Part shown: positions 37,355-46,500 of the stretch, piece by piece
Numbering within the stretch: the stretch's first letter is position 1
Layout of the letters: every line of letters begins with the position of its first letter
Assembly (NCBI GenBank): GCA_963753685.1
Contig: CAVWDE010000021.1
Span: 124,001 to 188,000 of the forward strand
DNA length: 64,000 nucleotides
Origin: DATAOG01 sp963753685
GTDB lineage: Bacteria; Pseudomonadota; Alphaproteobacteria; Geminicoccales; Geminicoccaceae
Reading direction: 5' to 3'
The notes under the pieces: generated by a model
The model's input: only the letters and a program-made list of their open reading frames with translations
The model's database searches: none
What the model was told of the DNA's origin: nothing
Translations under genes and position numbers: made by a program

Positions 37355-38638
37355 ATGAACGACGAGACATCCTATCGGCCGCGCTTCCCGATCATGGCCT
37401 GTCACGAGTGCGGGCTGATCCACCGGATGCGCGCCCTGCCGGATGGCGCCAGCGCCCGCTGCCGGCGCTGTGGTGCCACCCTCTACCGCGAGCGGCGCGA
37501 CAGCCTGAATCGCGTGCTGGTGCTGACGCTGGGCGCGCTGATCCTGTTCGTGCTGGCGCACACCTTCCCGTTCATGACCTTCAAGCTCGAAGGGCGCGAG
37601 CAGGTCAGCACCCTGCTCACCGGCGACATCCAGCTGTATCGCGACGGCATGTGGCCGCTCGCCCTGCTGGTGTTCTTCACCGCTTCGCTGGCGCCGCTGC
37701 TCAAGCTGCTCGGCAACCTCTACGTGCTCCTGCCGCTCAGGCTCGGCTGGCGCGGTCCCGGTCTGGCGCGGGTGTTCCGCTACACCGAGATCGTCCATCC
37801 CTGGGCGATGATGGAGGTCTACGTGCTCGGCGTGATCGTGGCCTACGTCAAGCTCACCGAGTTCGCCCACCTCGAGCTCGGAATTGCAGTCTACTCATTT
37901 GTCGCCCTGATCGTGACCATGGTCGCCGCCGAATCGGCGCTCGATCCGCGCCAGGTCTGGCTGCGGCTCGGACGACAGGCGGTATCACCCCTGCCCCTGC
38001 CACCGGCCGCGTCGCTGCTCAGTTGCCACGCCTGCGATCAGCTGGTGCGCGCTCACGACTCCGGCCAGCACGCCCGGCTCGCCTGCCCGCGCTGCGGCGC
38101 GGCGCTGCATCGTCGCCGGCCGAACAGCCTCGCCCGCACCACGGCCCTGGTGGTGACCGCGACCATCCTCTACATCCCGGCCAACCTTTTGCCGGTCATG
38201 ACCGTGACCTCGTTCGGCAAGGGCGAGCCGGACACCATTCTGACCGGCGTCAAGACCCTGATCGACGCCGGCATGTGGCCGGTGGCGCTGCTGGTGTTCT
38301 TCGCGAGCATCACCGTCCCGGTGCTCAAGCTGATCGGCCTGACCTTTCTCCTGGTCTCGGTGCGGCGCCGTTCCGCCTGGCGGCTACGCGATCGCACCTT
38401 CCTGTATCGGATCATCGAATCGGTCGGGCGCTGGTCGATGGTCGACATCTTCATGATCTCGATCCTGGTGGCGCTGGTGAACCTCGGCGCGATTGCCACC
38501 ATCCAGCCGGGGGCGGGTGCGATCGCGTTCGCCGCGGTGGTGATCACCACCATGATCGCGTCGATGTCATTTGATCCGCGGCTGATCTGGGACAGACAGG
38601 AGACGAGCCATGCGCGACGACCGGCACTCGGCCGCTGA
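37355..38638 (+). CDS. pqiA: Paraquat-inducible protein A-like membrane protein
   Basis: 427 residues, two similar halves. Each half starts with a zinc-ribbon-like pair: MACHECG...CRRCGATLYR and LSCHACD...CPRCGAALHR, followed by four membrane spans (for example VLTLGALILFVLAHTFPFMTF). PqiA is the inner-membrane partner of the MCE protein PqiB in phospholipid movement across the envelope. Its stop overlaps pqiB by 29 bases, so the genes are coupled. A 121-base gap upstream separates it from the quinate-type genes and should hold its promoter. Confidence 0.93.
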   Translation: MNDETSYRPRFPIMACHECGLIHRMRALPDGASARCRRCGATLYRERRDSLNRVLVLTLGALILFVLAHTFPFMTFKLEGREQVSTLLTGDIQLYRDGMWPLALLVFFTASLAPLLKLLGNLYVLLPLRLGWRGPGLARVFRYTEIVHPWAMMEVYVLGVIVAYVKLTEFAHLELGIAVYSFVALIVTMVAAESALDPRQVWLRLGRQAVSPLPLPPAASLLSCHACDQLVRAHDSGQHARLACPRCGAALHRRRPNSLARTTALVVTATILYIPANLLPVMTVTSFGKGEPDTILTGVKTLIDAGMWPVALLVFFASITVPVLKLIGLTFLLVSVRRRSAWRLRDRTFLYRIIESVGRWSMVDIFMISILVALVNLGAIATIQPGAGAIAFAAVVITTMIASMSFDPRLIWDRQETSHARRPALGR

Positions 38639-40259
38639 CCTGGACGACGTCCCCGAGGTCGAGGTCGCGGCGCGGCGCGGCATCTCGATCGTCTGGCTGA
38701 TCCCGCTGGTCGCCGGCGCGATCGCCATCTGGCTCGGCTACACGACGCTGCAGCAACGAGGGCCGACCATCACCATCACCTTCGCCAACGCCGAGGGCCT
38801 CGAGGCCGGCAAGACCAAGGTGAAGTACAAGGACGTCGACGTCGGCCTGGTCGACACCGTCACGATCAGCGCGGACCTGGCGCGGATCATCGTGACCGCC
38901 TCGATGGTCAAGGGCGCCGACAACTACCTGAACGAGGGCACGAAATTCTGGATCGTCCGGCCGCGGATCGGCGCCGGCGGGGTGTCCGGGCTCGGCACGC
39001 TGGTCTCGGGCGCGTTCGTCGCGGTCGATCCCGGCCAGGGCAAGGAGACCAAGAGTTTCACCGGCCTCGAGGAGCCGCCACCGATCAATTCCGACGTCGC
39101 CGGGCGGCGTTTCGAGCTGAGCGCGACCAAGCTCGGCTCGGTGTCACGCGGCTCGCCGGTCTACTATCGCAACATCCAGGTGGGCCAGGTGCTTTCCTAC
39201 AAGCTGGCCGACGACAACGAGAGCCTGACCATAGACATCTTCGTTGCGGCCCCGCACGATAAGTTGGTGCGCGCCAACAGCCGGTTCTGGAACGCCAGCG
39301 GCTTCGACTTCTCGCTCGGTACCGAGGGCGTCAACGTCTCGGTCGAGTCGCTTCAGGCCCTGCTCGCCGGCGGGATCGCCTTCGATACTCCGGCAATCGG
39401 CCAGCCGGGCGAGCCGGCGGCCGCGGGCACCGTGTTCCCACTGTTCGACAGTTTCGGCTCCGTCACCGAGTCGCGCTACACCAAGAAGCTCCTCTATGAG
39501 GTCTACTTCGACGGCTCGGTGCGCGGCCTGCGCGCGGGCGCGCCGGTCGAGTTCCGCGGCATGCGCATCGGCTCGGTGACCGATGTCAAGCTGGAGATCG
39601 ATCCGAAACAGGAAACGGTGCGCATTCCGGTGACCTTCGGCATCGAGCCGGAGCGGATCACCATGGCCGGCGAGGTGCTCAGCGGCGAGCGCTACGCCAT
39701 GATGCGAAGCCTGGTCGCGCGCGGCCTCAGGGCGCAGCTCAAGTCCGCCAACCTCCTCACCGGCGAGCTGCTGATCGACCTCGATTTCCATCCCGAGAGC
39801 CCGCCCGCCAAGCTCGACGAGAGCGGCACCTATCCCACGATCCCGTCGGTGCCGACCCAGCTGGAGGTGCTGACCTCGTCGATCACGGGGATCTTGAACC
39901 AGCTCGCGGCGCTGCCGCTGCCCGAGCTGGTGGCCGACCTGCGCACCACGGTGCAAAGCGTCAACAGCCTGGTCGCCGCGCCCGAGACCAAAGATACGGT
40001 GACCGCCTTGCGCGAGTCCGCGACCCGCCTGCAGGCGCTGCTCGGCACCCTGGACCAGCAGGTCGGGCCGCTGATGAAGCGGGCCAATTCGACGCTCGCT
40101 TCGGCCAACACGCTCGTCGGGCCGGATTCGCAGCTGCGCTACGACGTCGGCGATACGCTGAAGGAGCTGGCCGGCGCGGCGCGCTCGATCCGGGTGTTCG
40201 CCGACTATCTCCAACGCCACCCGGAGGCCTTGCTGCGCGGCAAGGGACCAGCCCAATGA
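38610..40259 (+). CDS. pqiB: PqiB-like MCE (MlaD) domain protein
   Basis: 549 residues. One N-terminal span (ISIVWLIPLVAGAIAIWLGY) anchors it in the inner membrane; three MCE domains follow, beginning near GPTITITFANAEGLEAGKTKVKYKDVDVG, SPVYYRNIQVGQV and GAPVEFRGMRIGSV. The C-terminal part (from about 420) is helical. PqiB forms a stacked hexameric tunnel through the periplasm. Start ATG 38610 lies inside the pqiA end; GACAGGAGACG precedes it. Its stop overlaps the pqiC ATG by ATGA. Confidence 0.94.
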   Translation: MRDDRHSAADLDDVPEVEVAARRGISIVWLIPLVAGAIAIWLGYTTLQQRGPTITITFANAEGLEAGKTKVKYKDVDVGLVDTVTISADLARIIVTASMVKGADNYLNEGTKFWIVRPRIGAGGVSGLGTLVSGAFVAVDPGQGKETKSFTGLEEPPPINSDVAGRRFELSATKLGSVSRGSPVYYRNIQVGQVLSYKLADDNESLTIDIFVAAPHDKLVRANSRFWNASGFDFSLGTEGVNVSVESLQALLAGGIAFDTPAIGQPGEPAAAGTVFPLFDSFGSVTESRYTKKLLYEVYFDGSVRGLRAGAPVEFRGMRIGSVTDVKLEIDPKQETVRIPVTFGIEPERITMAGEVLSGERYAMMRSLVARGLRAQLKSANLLTGELLIDLDFHPESPPAKLDESGTYPTIPSVPTQLEVLTSSITGILNQLAALPLPELVADLRTTVQSVNSLVAAPETKDTVTALRESATRLQALLGTLDQQVGPLMKRANSTLASANTLVGPDSQLRYDVGDTLKELAGAARSIRVFADYLQRHPEALLRGKGPAQ

Positions 40260-40888
40260 GGAGCCCCCCCCGATCCCCGTCCCAGGCGCTCGGCGCCCTG
40301 CTCGCCTGCCTGCTGGTCGCCGGCTGTGCGGCGACCACCCCGACCCAGTTCTACACCCTCTCGAGCCTGGTCGCGGCACCCGGCGAGGCTGCTCAGGGGC
40401 TTCCCCATCTCGCGATCGGGGTCGGGCCGGTGACCCTGCCGGAGTATCTCAACCGGCCTCAGATCGTCACGCGCGCCGGCAGCAACCGGATCCTCCTGGC
40501 CGATTTCGAAAGCTGGGCCGAGCCCTTGGACGGGCTGTTCGCCCGCATCCTGACGGAGAATCTGTCGCTCCTGCTCGGCACCGACGACGTCGTGCCGCTG
40601 CCCCTGCGCCGGACGATGCACCTCGACTACGACGTCGAGGTCAACGTCACGCGGTTCGACGTCGACAGCAGCGGCCACGCGGTCCTGGATGCCCGCTGGG
40701 TGGTCTACCGCGACGTCAGCGGCGAGCTGGTGCGCACCGCCCGCTCGACCCTCGTCGAGCCCGCCTCAAGCGACGACGAGGCGGCGGCCGTTCAGGCGCT
40801 CAGCCGGGCGCTCGGCGCCATGAGCCGGGAGATCGCGGACACGATCGCCGCCGCGACCGCGAAGCAGACGCCGGGGAAGCGGCGATGA
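40256..40888 (+). CDS. pqiC: PqiC-like auxiliary lipoprotein
   Basis: 210 residues. Lipoprotein signal with lipobox LVAGC and lipidation at Cys24; mature part begins AATTPTQFYTLSSL, the typical ABC-type transport auxiliary/PqiC start. Expected in the outer membrane where it caps the PqiB tunnel. Overlaps pqiB upstream and the DUF1326 gene downstream by four bases each, so all four genes form one coupled transcript. Confidence 0.9.
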   Translation: MRSPPRSPSQALGALLACLLVAGCAATTPTQFYTLSSLVAAPGEAAQGLPHLAIGVGPVTLPEYLNRPQIVTRAGSNRILLADFESWAEPLDGLFARILTENLSLLLGTDDVVPLPLRRTMHLDYDVEVNVTRFDVDSSGHAVLDARWVVYRDVSGELVRTARSTLVEPASSDDEAAAVQALSRALGAMSREIADTIAAATAKQTPGKRR

Positions 40889-41523
40889 CCCGCGTCGACT
40901 GGCGCATCCGCGGCCTCGAGATCAACACCTGCAACTGCGACTGGGGCTGTCCCTGCCAGTTCAACGCGCGACCGACCCAGGGGCACTGCCGGGCGGCGGT
41001 CGCGATGCTGGTCGAGTCCGGGCACTTCGGCGCGGTCCCCCTCGATGGCGTGATCTGGGCGCAGCTGATCGCCTGGCCCGGGGCGATCCACGAGGGCCGC
41101 GGCGAGGTCCAGCCGATCATCGACGACCGCGCCAGCCGCGCCCAGGTCGACGCGGTCTTCCGCATCCTCAAGGGCGAGGAGACCGAGCCCGGGGCGACCA
41201 TCTTCAACGTCTTCGCCACGACCATCGAGAGGGTGCACAAGCCGATCTTCACCCGCATCGAGTTCGAGCACGACCTCGCAGCGGGCCGCGGCCGCTTCAG
41301 GGTCCCGGACCTGGTCGAGGCCGTCGTCGAGCCGATCCGCAATCCGGTCACCGGCGCTCCGCACCGGGTCCGGGTCGTGCTCCCGGACGGCTTCGAGTAT
41401 CACGAGGCGGAGTTCGCGAGCAGCCGCACCCAGGCCCCGAACGCCGCGGTCCCGCTCGACTGGCAGGACCGGCACGGCTTCCTTGCCGCGGTCGAGATGA
41501 CCGGCGAGGGCGTCGTCCGCTGA
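40885..41523 (+). CDS. DUF1326 family protein
   Basis: 212 residues. The N-terminus carries the DUF1326 signature CNCDWGCPCQFN (Cys16, Cys18, Cys22, Cys24), suggesting a metal or redox site, then RPTQGHC and a beta-rich body. Function unknown. The ATGA overlap with pqiC shows coexpression with the lipid-trafficking operon, but I see no signal peptide, so it is likely cytoplasmic. Confidence 0.86.
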   Translation: MTRVDWRIRGLEINTCNCDWGCPCQFNARPTQGHCRAAVAMLVESGHFGAVPLDGVIWAQLIAWPGAIHEGRGEVQPIIDDRASRAQVDAVFRILKGEETEPGATIFNVFATTIERVHKPIFTRIEFEHDLAAGRGRFRVPDLVEAVVEPIRNPVTGAPHRVRVVLPDGFEYHEAEFASSRTQAPNAAVPLDWQDRHGFLAAVEMTGEGVVR

Positions 41524-41556
41524 CCGGGCCGCTCAACTCTGCTTGCAGTTCGGCCA

Positions 41557-41571
41557 AGGGGCGCCGCCCCT
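41557..41571. terminator. Possible GC hairpin between convergent genes
   Basis: AGGGGC-GCC-GCCCCT, six-base arms and a three-base loop, in the 46-base gap between the convergent DUF1326 and SDR genes. There is no T tract on either side, so it is at best a non-canonical bidirectional terminator. Confidence 0.35.
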
Positions 41572-42331
41572 AGATCGAGCCGGCCTCGACCATGTAGTTG
41601 TTGGCGGTGCACATGGCGGCGTCGTCGGAGGCCAGGAACAGCACCATCCGCGCGAGGTAGACCGGCTCGATCAGATCCGGCAGGCACTGCCGCCGCCGAT
41701 GGCGCTCGAGCGCCTCGGGCGTCGCCCAGAGCTGCTTCTGGCGCTCGGTCATGACCCAGCCCGGCACCACCGTGTTGACCCGGATCCGATGCGGCCCGAG
41801 ATCGCGCGCGAACGCCCGGGTCATGCCGTGCACGGCCGCCTTGGCGGTGGTGTAGACCGGCATGCCGCCGGCCGCCTCCCACCAGGAGTTGGAGCCGAAA
41901 TTGATGATCGAGCCCTTGCCGGCCTTGATCATCCCCGGCGCCACCGCCTGGATCGCGAAGAACATGTGCCGCAGATTGGTCGCGATCCGCTCGTCGTAAT
42001 ACTCGGGCGTCACCTCCTGCCAACCATGCCGGTCGTCGCGGGCCGCGTTGTTGACCAGCACCAGCGCCGGCCCGAGCCCCGCCTCGAGGGCGGCAAACGC
42101 GCGCCTCAAGGCGTCGATGTCGCGCAGGTCCGCGACCTCGAAGCGGATCGTGGTACCGGCCCGCTCCAGCTCACCGGCGAGCGCCCGACCGCGCTCCGCG
42201 TCCAGGTCGATGAAACCGATCTTCGAGCCCTGCTCGGCAAACGCGCGCACGATCTGCTCGCCAATCCCCGACGCACCGCCGGTCACGAACACCACCGTCC
42301 CCTTCAGGCTCGGATAACTGGCGAAGGGCAT
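41570..42331 (-). CDS. SDR-family oxidoreductase
   Basis: 253 residues, classical short-chain dehydrogenase. Cofactor motif VTGGASGIGEQ, NNAARD, catalytic Ser in NFGSNSWW and the Tyr-x3-Lys in YTTAKAAVHG. Asp in GFIDLDAERG at the end of strand 2 favours NAD(H). Substrate unknown. On the minus strand, 101 bases after the start of the patatin-like gene's end, so possibly a separate unit. Confidence 0.9.
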   Translation of the reverse strand: MPFASYPSLKGTVVFVTGGASGIGEQIVRAFAEQGSKIGFIDLDAERGRALAGELERAGTTIRFEVADLRDIDALRRAFAALEAGLGPALVLVNNAARDDRHGWQEVTPEYYDERIATNLRHMFFAIQAVAPGMIKAGKGSIINFGSNSWWEAAGGMPVYTTAKAAVHGMTRAFARDLGPHRIRVNTVVPGWVMTERQKQLWATPEALERHRRRQCLPDLIEPVYLARMVLFLASDDAAMCTANNYMVEAGSI

Positions 42332-42432
42332 GTCGCGACTCCATTCTCTTCCCGGTCAGACAGTCGGCCCGGTCTCGGCGCTTTGCGCGCCCCCGTCAAG
42401 GCGCCCGCGGCGGGCGGTCCCCGCGGACCCGC

Positions 42433-43512
42433 TCAGGCGGCGGCCTCGGGCTCGACCGGCGCCTGCAGCACGTCCTTGTGCTCCTCGAAAAACTTCTGGC
42501 CGGCCGCGTAGCCGATGTCGAACAAGGTCGACAGGTTGCTGTACGACCAGTCCAGCGCCTTCGGCCAGTACTCCTTTTTGATGTCGAACTTGATCGGCAT
42601 CAGGTTCAGCTTCCAATGATGGTTGTATTTATACTTGAACAGCTCGATGTCATCCTTGGCGATCTCGACCAGGGGAATCATGATCGACTGCACCCAGGCG
42701 TCGTAGAGCGAGACCGGCTCGTGGATGATCTGGTCGGAGGAGAGGACGTCGAAGATCACCACATTGCGCAAGGGCACGTGGCGGGCGAGCTTGCGGGTGC
42801 GGGTCTTGCCGGCGCGCTCGGCGTTCAGCCGCTCGTCCCGGTATTCCAGCAACCCTTTGAAGCACAAGGTGTCGAGCGCCGAGCCCTCGATGTAGGTCTT
42901 GCCATTGATCTTGAACGGCGGATAGATCAGCGGAAACGACAGCGCCGCCCGGAAATGATCCGCCGTGATCTGCTCCTTGGCGAACAGTTCCATCTTGTGG
43001 TCGGTGATATTGTAGGCGTTCATGTAGAACTCGCCCGGGAACTGCTTCAGCTGGTCGAAGTCGACGACCTCGTCGATCCAGGGGGCATGGTCGCAGAGCC
43101 CGAGGCTGCGGCCCGACAGGTCGGTCGGGCACCAGGTCGCGAACAGCAGCGCCATCCAGTCGGCGAACAGCCGGCCCATCTGGTCCTGAGCGGGCAGCAG
43201 GCGCGGCAGCGAGTGCAGCCAGCGCCGGTAGGCATGCGCCGCATCGCCGGGCTTGTGGAAGACTTTGAAGTTGACTGGAAACTGGTCGTAGATGCTGTCG
43301 TGGACCCCCATCTCCTTGGTGTTCTCCAAGGCCTGGCGGGCCGACATTCCCCTGGGCGCGACGTACAGCAGCCCGATCAGCATGCCGGCACCCGCGGTTG
43401 AGATGACGTCGAAATGGACCTTGTTGTCGGCCAGCGCCGCGAGCGCGCCCGATTCCAAGGTGAGGGTCGGCGCGCCGCCGCCCAACAGCAAACCCGTCGC
43501 TTCAGCGGTCAT
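42433..43512 (-). CDS. Patatin-like protein with an altered nucleophile motif
   Basis: 359 residues. The N-terminus follows the patatin fold: glycine loop LLLGGGAPTLTLESGAL, then VISTAGAGMLIGLLY where patatins have the GxSxG nucleophile elbow. Here the aligned stretch is STAGAG (38-43), with no serine in the nucleophile slot. The later YIEGSALD replaces the catalytic Asp-Gly dyad with Glu-Gly. A lipid acyl hydrolase activity is therefore doubtful. ATG 43512 is chosen because AAGGAGA lies six to seven bases upstream. It follows the cyclase gene by 62 bases on the same strand and may be cotranscribed with it. Confidence 0.75.
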   Translation of the reverse strand: MTAEATGLLLGGGAPTLTLESGALAALADNKVHFDVISTAGAGMLIGLLYVAPRGMSARQALENTKEMGVHDSIYDQFPVNFKVFHKPGDAAHAYRRWLHSLPRLLPAQDQMGRLFADWMALLFATWCPTDLSGRSLGLCDHAPWIDEVVDFDQLKQFPGEFYMNAYNITDHKMELFAKEQITADHFRAALSFPLIYPPFKINGKTYIEGSALDTLCFKGLLEYRDERLNAERAGKTRTRKLARHVPLRNVVIFDVLSSDQIIHEPVSLYDAWVQSIMIPLVEIAKDDIELFKYKYNHHWKLNLMPIKFDIKKEYWPKALDWSYSNLSTLFDIGYAAGQKFFEEHKDVLQAPVEPEAAA

Positions 43513-43574
43513 GTCATTCTCCTTCATACGTGGCAATGCCTGTTCTCATATCGCCCAAATCCAGGCGCTCTCGA

Positions 43575-46500
43575 CTACGCGGAGCGCAACGGCTGCCCGC
43601 CGTCCAGGTTGGCGAGGACGGCCCGCACGCACTCCCGACCGGTCGCCACGCCCATGGTCTCGAACATCCTGCCGGCCAGCAGATAGCTCTCGCGCGCGCG
43701 CTCGGGTTCACCCTTGGCGGCCAACACCTGGCCTTCGGCGAGCCGCGACCAGGCGAGGTCGAACAGGCAGGCGCGCCGCTCCTGGATCTCGATCGCACCC
43801 CGGATCTCGGCCTCGGCCTGCTCGATCGGCGGCGGCTTGAGGGCGAGCAGCGCCTCGGCGTGGATGCGAAGCGCGATCGAGCGGCTCCAGGCCTGGGCGG
43901 TCTCGCTCGCCACCTCGAGCGCCTCGGCGCTGTAGCGGAGCGCCTCGCCGACCTCGCCGTCGAGCAGGCGAAGCTTGCCCCGGAACGCCTGGAAGGCGCC
44001 GCGGTGAAAGCTGGTGCCGATCTTGTCGCCAAGCTCGAGGCAGCGCTTCAGATCGGCCTCGGCGGCCTCGTAGCGGCCCGCCAGCAGGTAGCCCTGGCCG
44101 CGCCAGCCGTGGGTCAGGTACTGGCGGAACATGTCGCCGGCGCGCTCGCATAAGGCCAGCGCCTCGTCGAACTCCGGCACCGCGGCTTCGAGATCGCCAT
44201 GCCAGCCCCGAACCACGCCGCAGAAGAACAGGCACGCCGCCTGGGTCGGCAGATGCTCGATCTGGCGCGACAGCTCGATGCCGTGCGCCGCCACCTGACG
44301 CGCCCGGTCGAACTCGCCATGCATGCCGTAGGCGAAGGCCAGCACCCCCGACATCGCCGCTTCCTCGATCCGATTGCCGAGGCGGTGCATCTGCTCGACG
44401 TTGCGCGCGGCATACATGATGGCTTCGCGCGCCTCGCCGCGCAGGCAGTGGATGCGGCCCAAAAGATTGACCGGATCGGCGGTGAACTGCTCGGCGCCGC
44501 CCAGGCCCTCGGCGATCAGCAGCGCCTTGCCGGCCAGCTCGACCGCGCGGTCGAAGCGGCCGAAGACGTAGGTGATCCGGCCCATCCAGTATTGGATACG
44601 GCACAGCAACTCGCGGTCGTTGACCGCTTCCGCCAAGGTGAAGGCCTGCTCGAGGTTGCGCAGGTCCTGCTCGAAGTGGGTCCGGTTCTGGGCGACGCTC
44701 GCCAGCCTCAGGACCGCCTCGATCTGGGCGCGCCAGGTGTTCTCCGAGGGCGGCAGCGAGCGCGCGAGGTCGAGCGCTTCCTGGAACCGGGCGCGCGCCT
44801 CGATCGCGGCGTAACGGGCGACCGCAGCATCGCCCGCTCGCAACGCATAAGCGAACGCCCTGGCCGGCAACGCCGCCTCGCGGTAGTGGTGCGCGAGCAG
44901 CTCGGGCTTGCTCTCGACGGTCTCGGGGAAGCGCTCCTCGATGGTCTTCGCGATCCGCTTGTGGAGCTGCTGGCGCTTGCTGCGCAACAGGCTGTTGTAG
45001 GCGGCGTCCTGCACCAGGGCGTGCTTGAACTCGTAAATCAGATCCGGCGCCGTGCCGCGCCGATAGATCAGCTCGGCCTCGACCAGTTGCGCGAGCGCCC
45101 GCCGCAGCGCCGGCTCGTCGAGGGTCGAGACCGCGGCCAGGAGCTCGTAGCTGAAGACGCGGCCCAGGGTCGCCGCCAGATGCGCCACGTCCTTGACGCC
45201 GGCCAGGCGATCGAGGCGTGCCATCAGCGAGTCGTGCAGCGAATCGGGGATCGACAGCAGGGGCAGCGGGCCGGTCAATCTGAGCTCGTCGCCGACCACC
45301 TCGAGGGCGCCGGATTCGAGGAGGGTCTTGGTCAGCTCCTCGACGTACAGCGGGACGCCGTCGGTCCGCTTGACGATGTGGTCGAGGACCTCGGGCGGCA
45401 GGTGGCGGCCGCGGGTCACCTTGTCGACCAGCACGCCCGCCTGGCGGTGGCTGAGGTGCGAGAGCGACAGCGAGGTGACATGCGGAAAGCCGGACCAGGG
45501 CGGGGTGAAGCTCGGCCGGTAGGCGACGATCACCAGGACCGGCAGGCGCTGGATGCGATCGATGATCAGTTGGAACAGCTCGGTCGTGGTCGGATCGATC
45601 CAATGCGCGTCCTCGAGCATGATCAGCACCGGGCGCGTGGCCAGCCCCGCCAGCTGCTCGAGCAGGGCCTCGAGCATCAGGGCCTTCTTGCGCTCGGGCG
45701 CCAGGTCGAGCTGCGGATAGCGGCCGCCGGTCGGGATCGAGAGCAGCGGCGCCAGCAGGGTCGCGGCGCGGGTGACCTCGGCGGACCCCTGGCCGAGCAG
45801 CGCCTCCAGCTTGTCGAGCTTGACCTCGGGCGAATCGCTTTTCTTGAGGGCGGCCGCGCGCTCCAGCTGGTCGAGAACCGGATGTAGCGCGCTGTGCACG
45901 TAGAAGGGCGAGCAATAGTAACGCAGGACCGTCGCCTGGTCGGAGCGCACGTGCTCCCGAAACGATTGGATGATGCGCGATTTGCCGATCCCGGGCTCGC
46001 CGGTCAGCAGGACCACGTGGCCGTCGCCCTCCTTGGCATCCTGCCAGCGCGAGAGCAGCAGCCGGATCTCTTCGTCGCGCCCGACCAGGGGCGTCAGACC
46101 GCGCATGGCGACCGCCTCGAAGCGGCTCGGCGCCCCGGTGGCTTCGCGCACCCGAAAGACCGCGACCGGCTCGCCGATGCCTTTGATCACCTGCGGACCC
46201 AGCTCGTCGAACAGGAACAGGCCCTCGAGCAGCCGGCGGGTGCGCTCCCCGACCAGCACGCCGCCCGGCTCGGCGAGCCCCTGCAGGCGCGCCGCGACGT
46301 TGGGGGTCTCGCCGACCACCGCCATGGTATCGCGGAACTCGCCGGTGCCAATGTCGCCGACCACCACGATGCCGGTGTTGATCCCGACCCGGACGCCGAT
46401 GCTCACGCCCAGATCGTCGAGGTCGTCGTTCAGGCGCTTGATCGCCTCGACGATGTCGAGAGCACCCCGGATCGCGCGCAGCGCATCGTCCTCATGGGCC

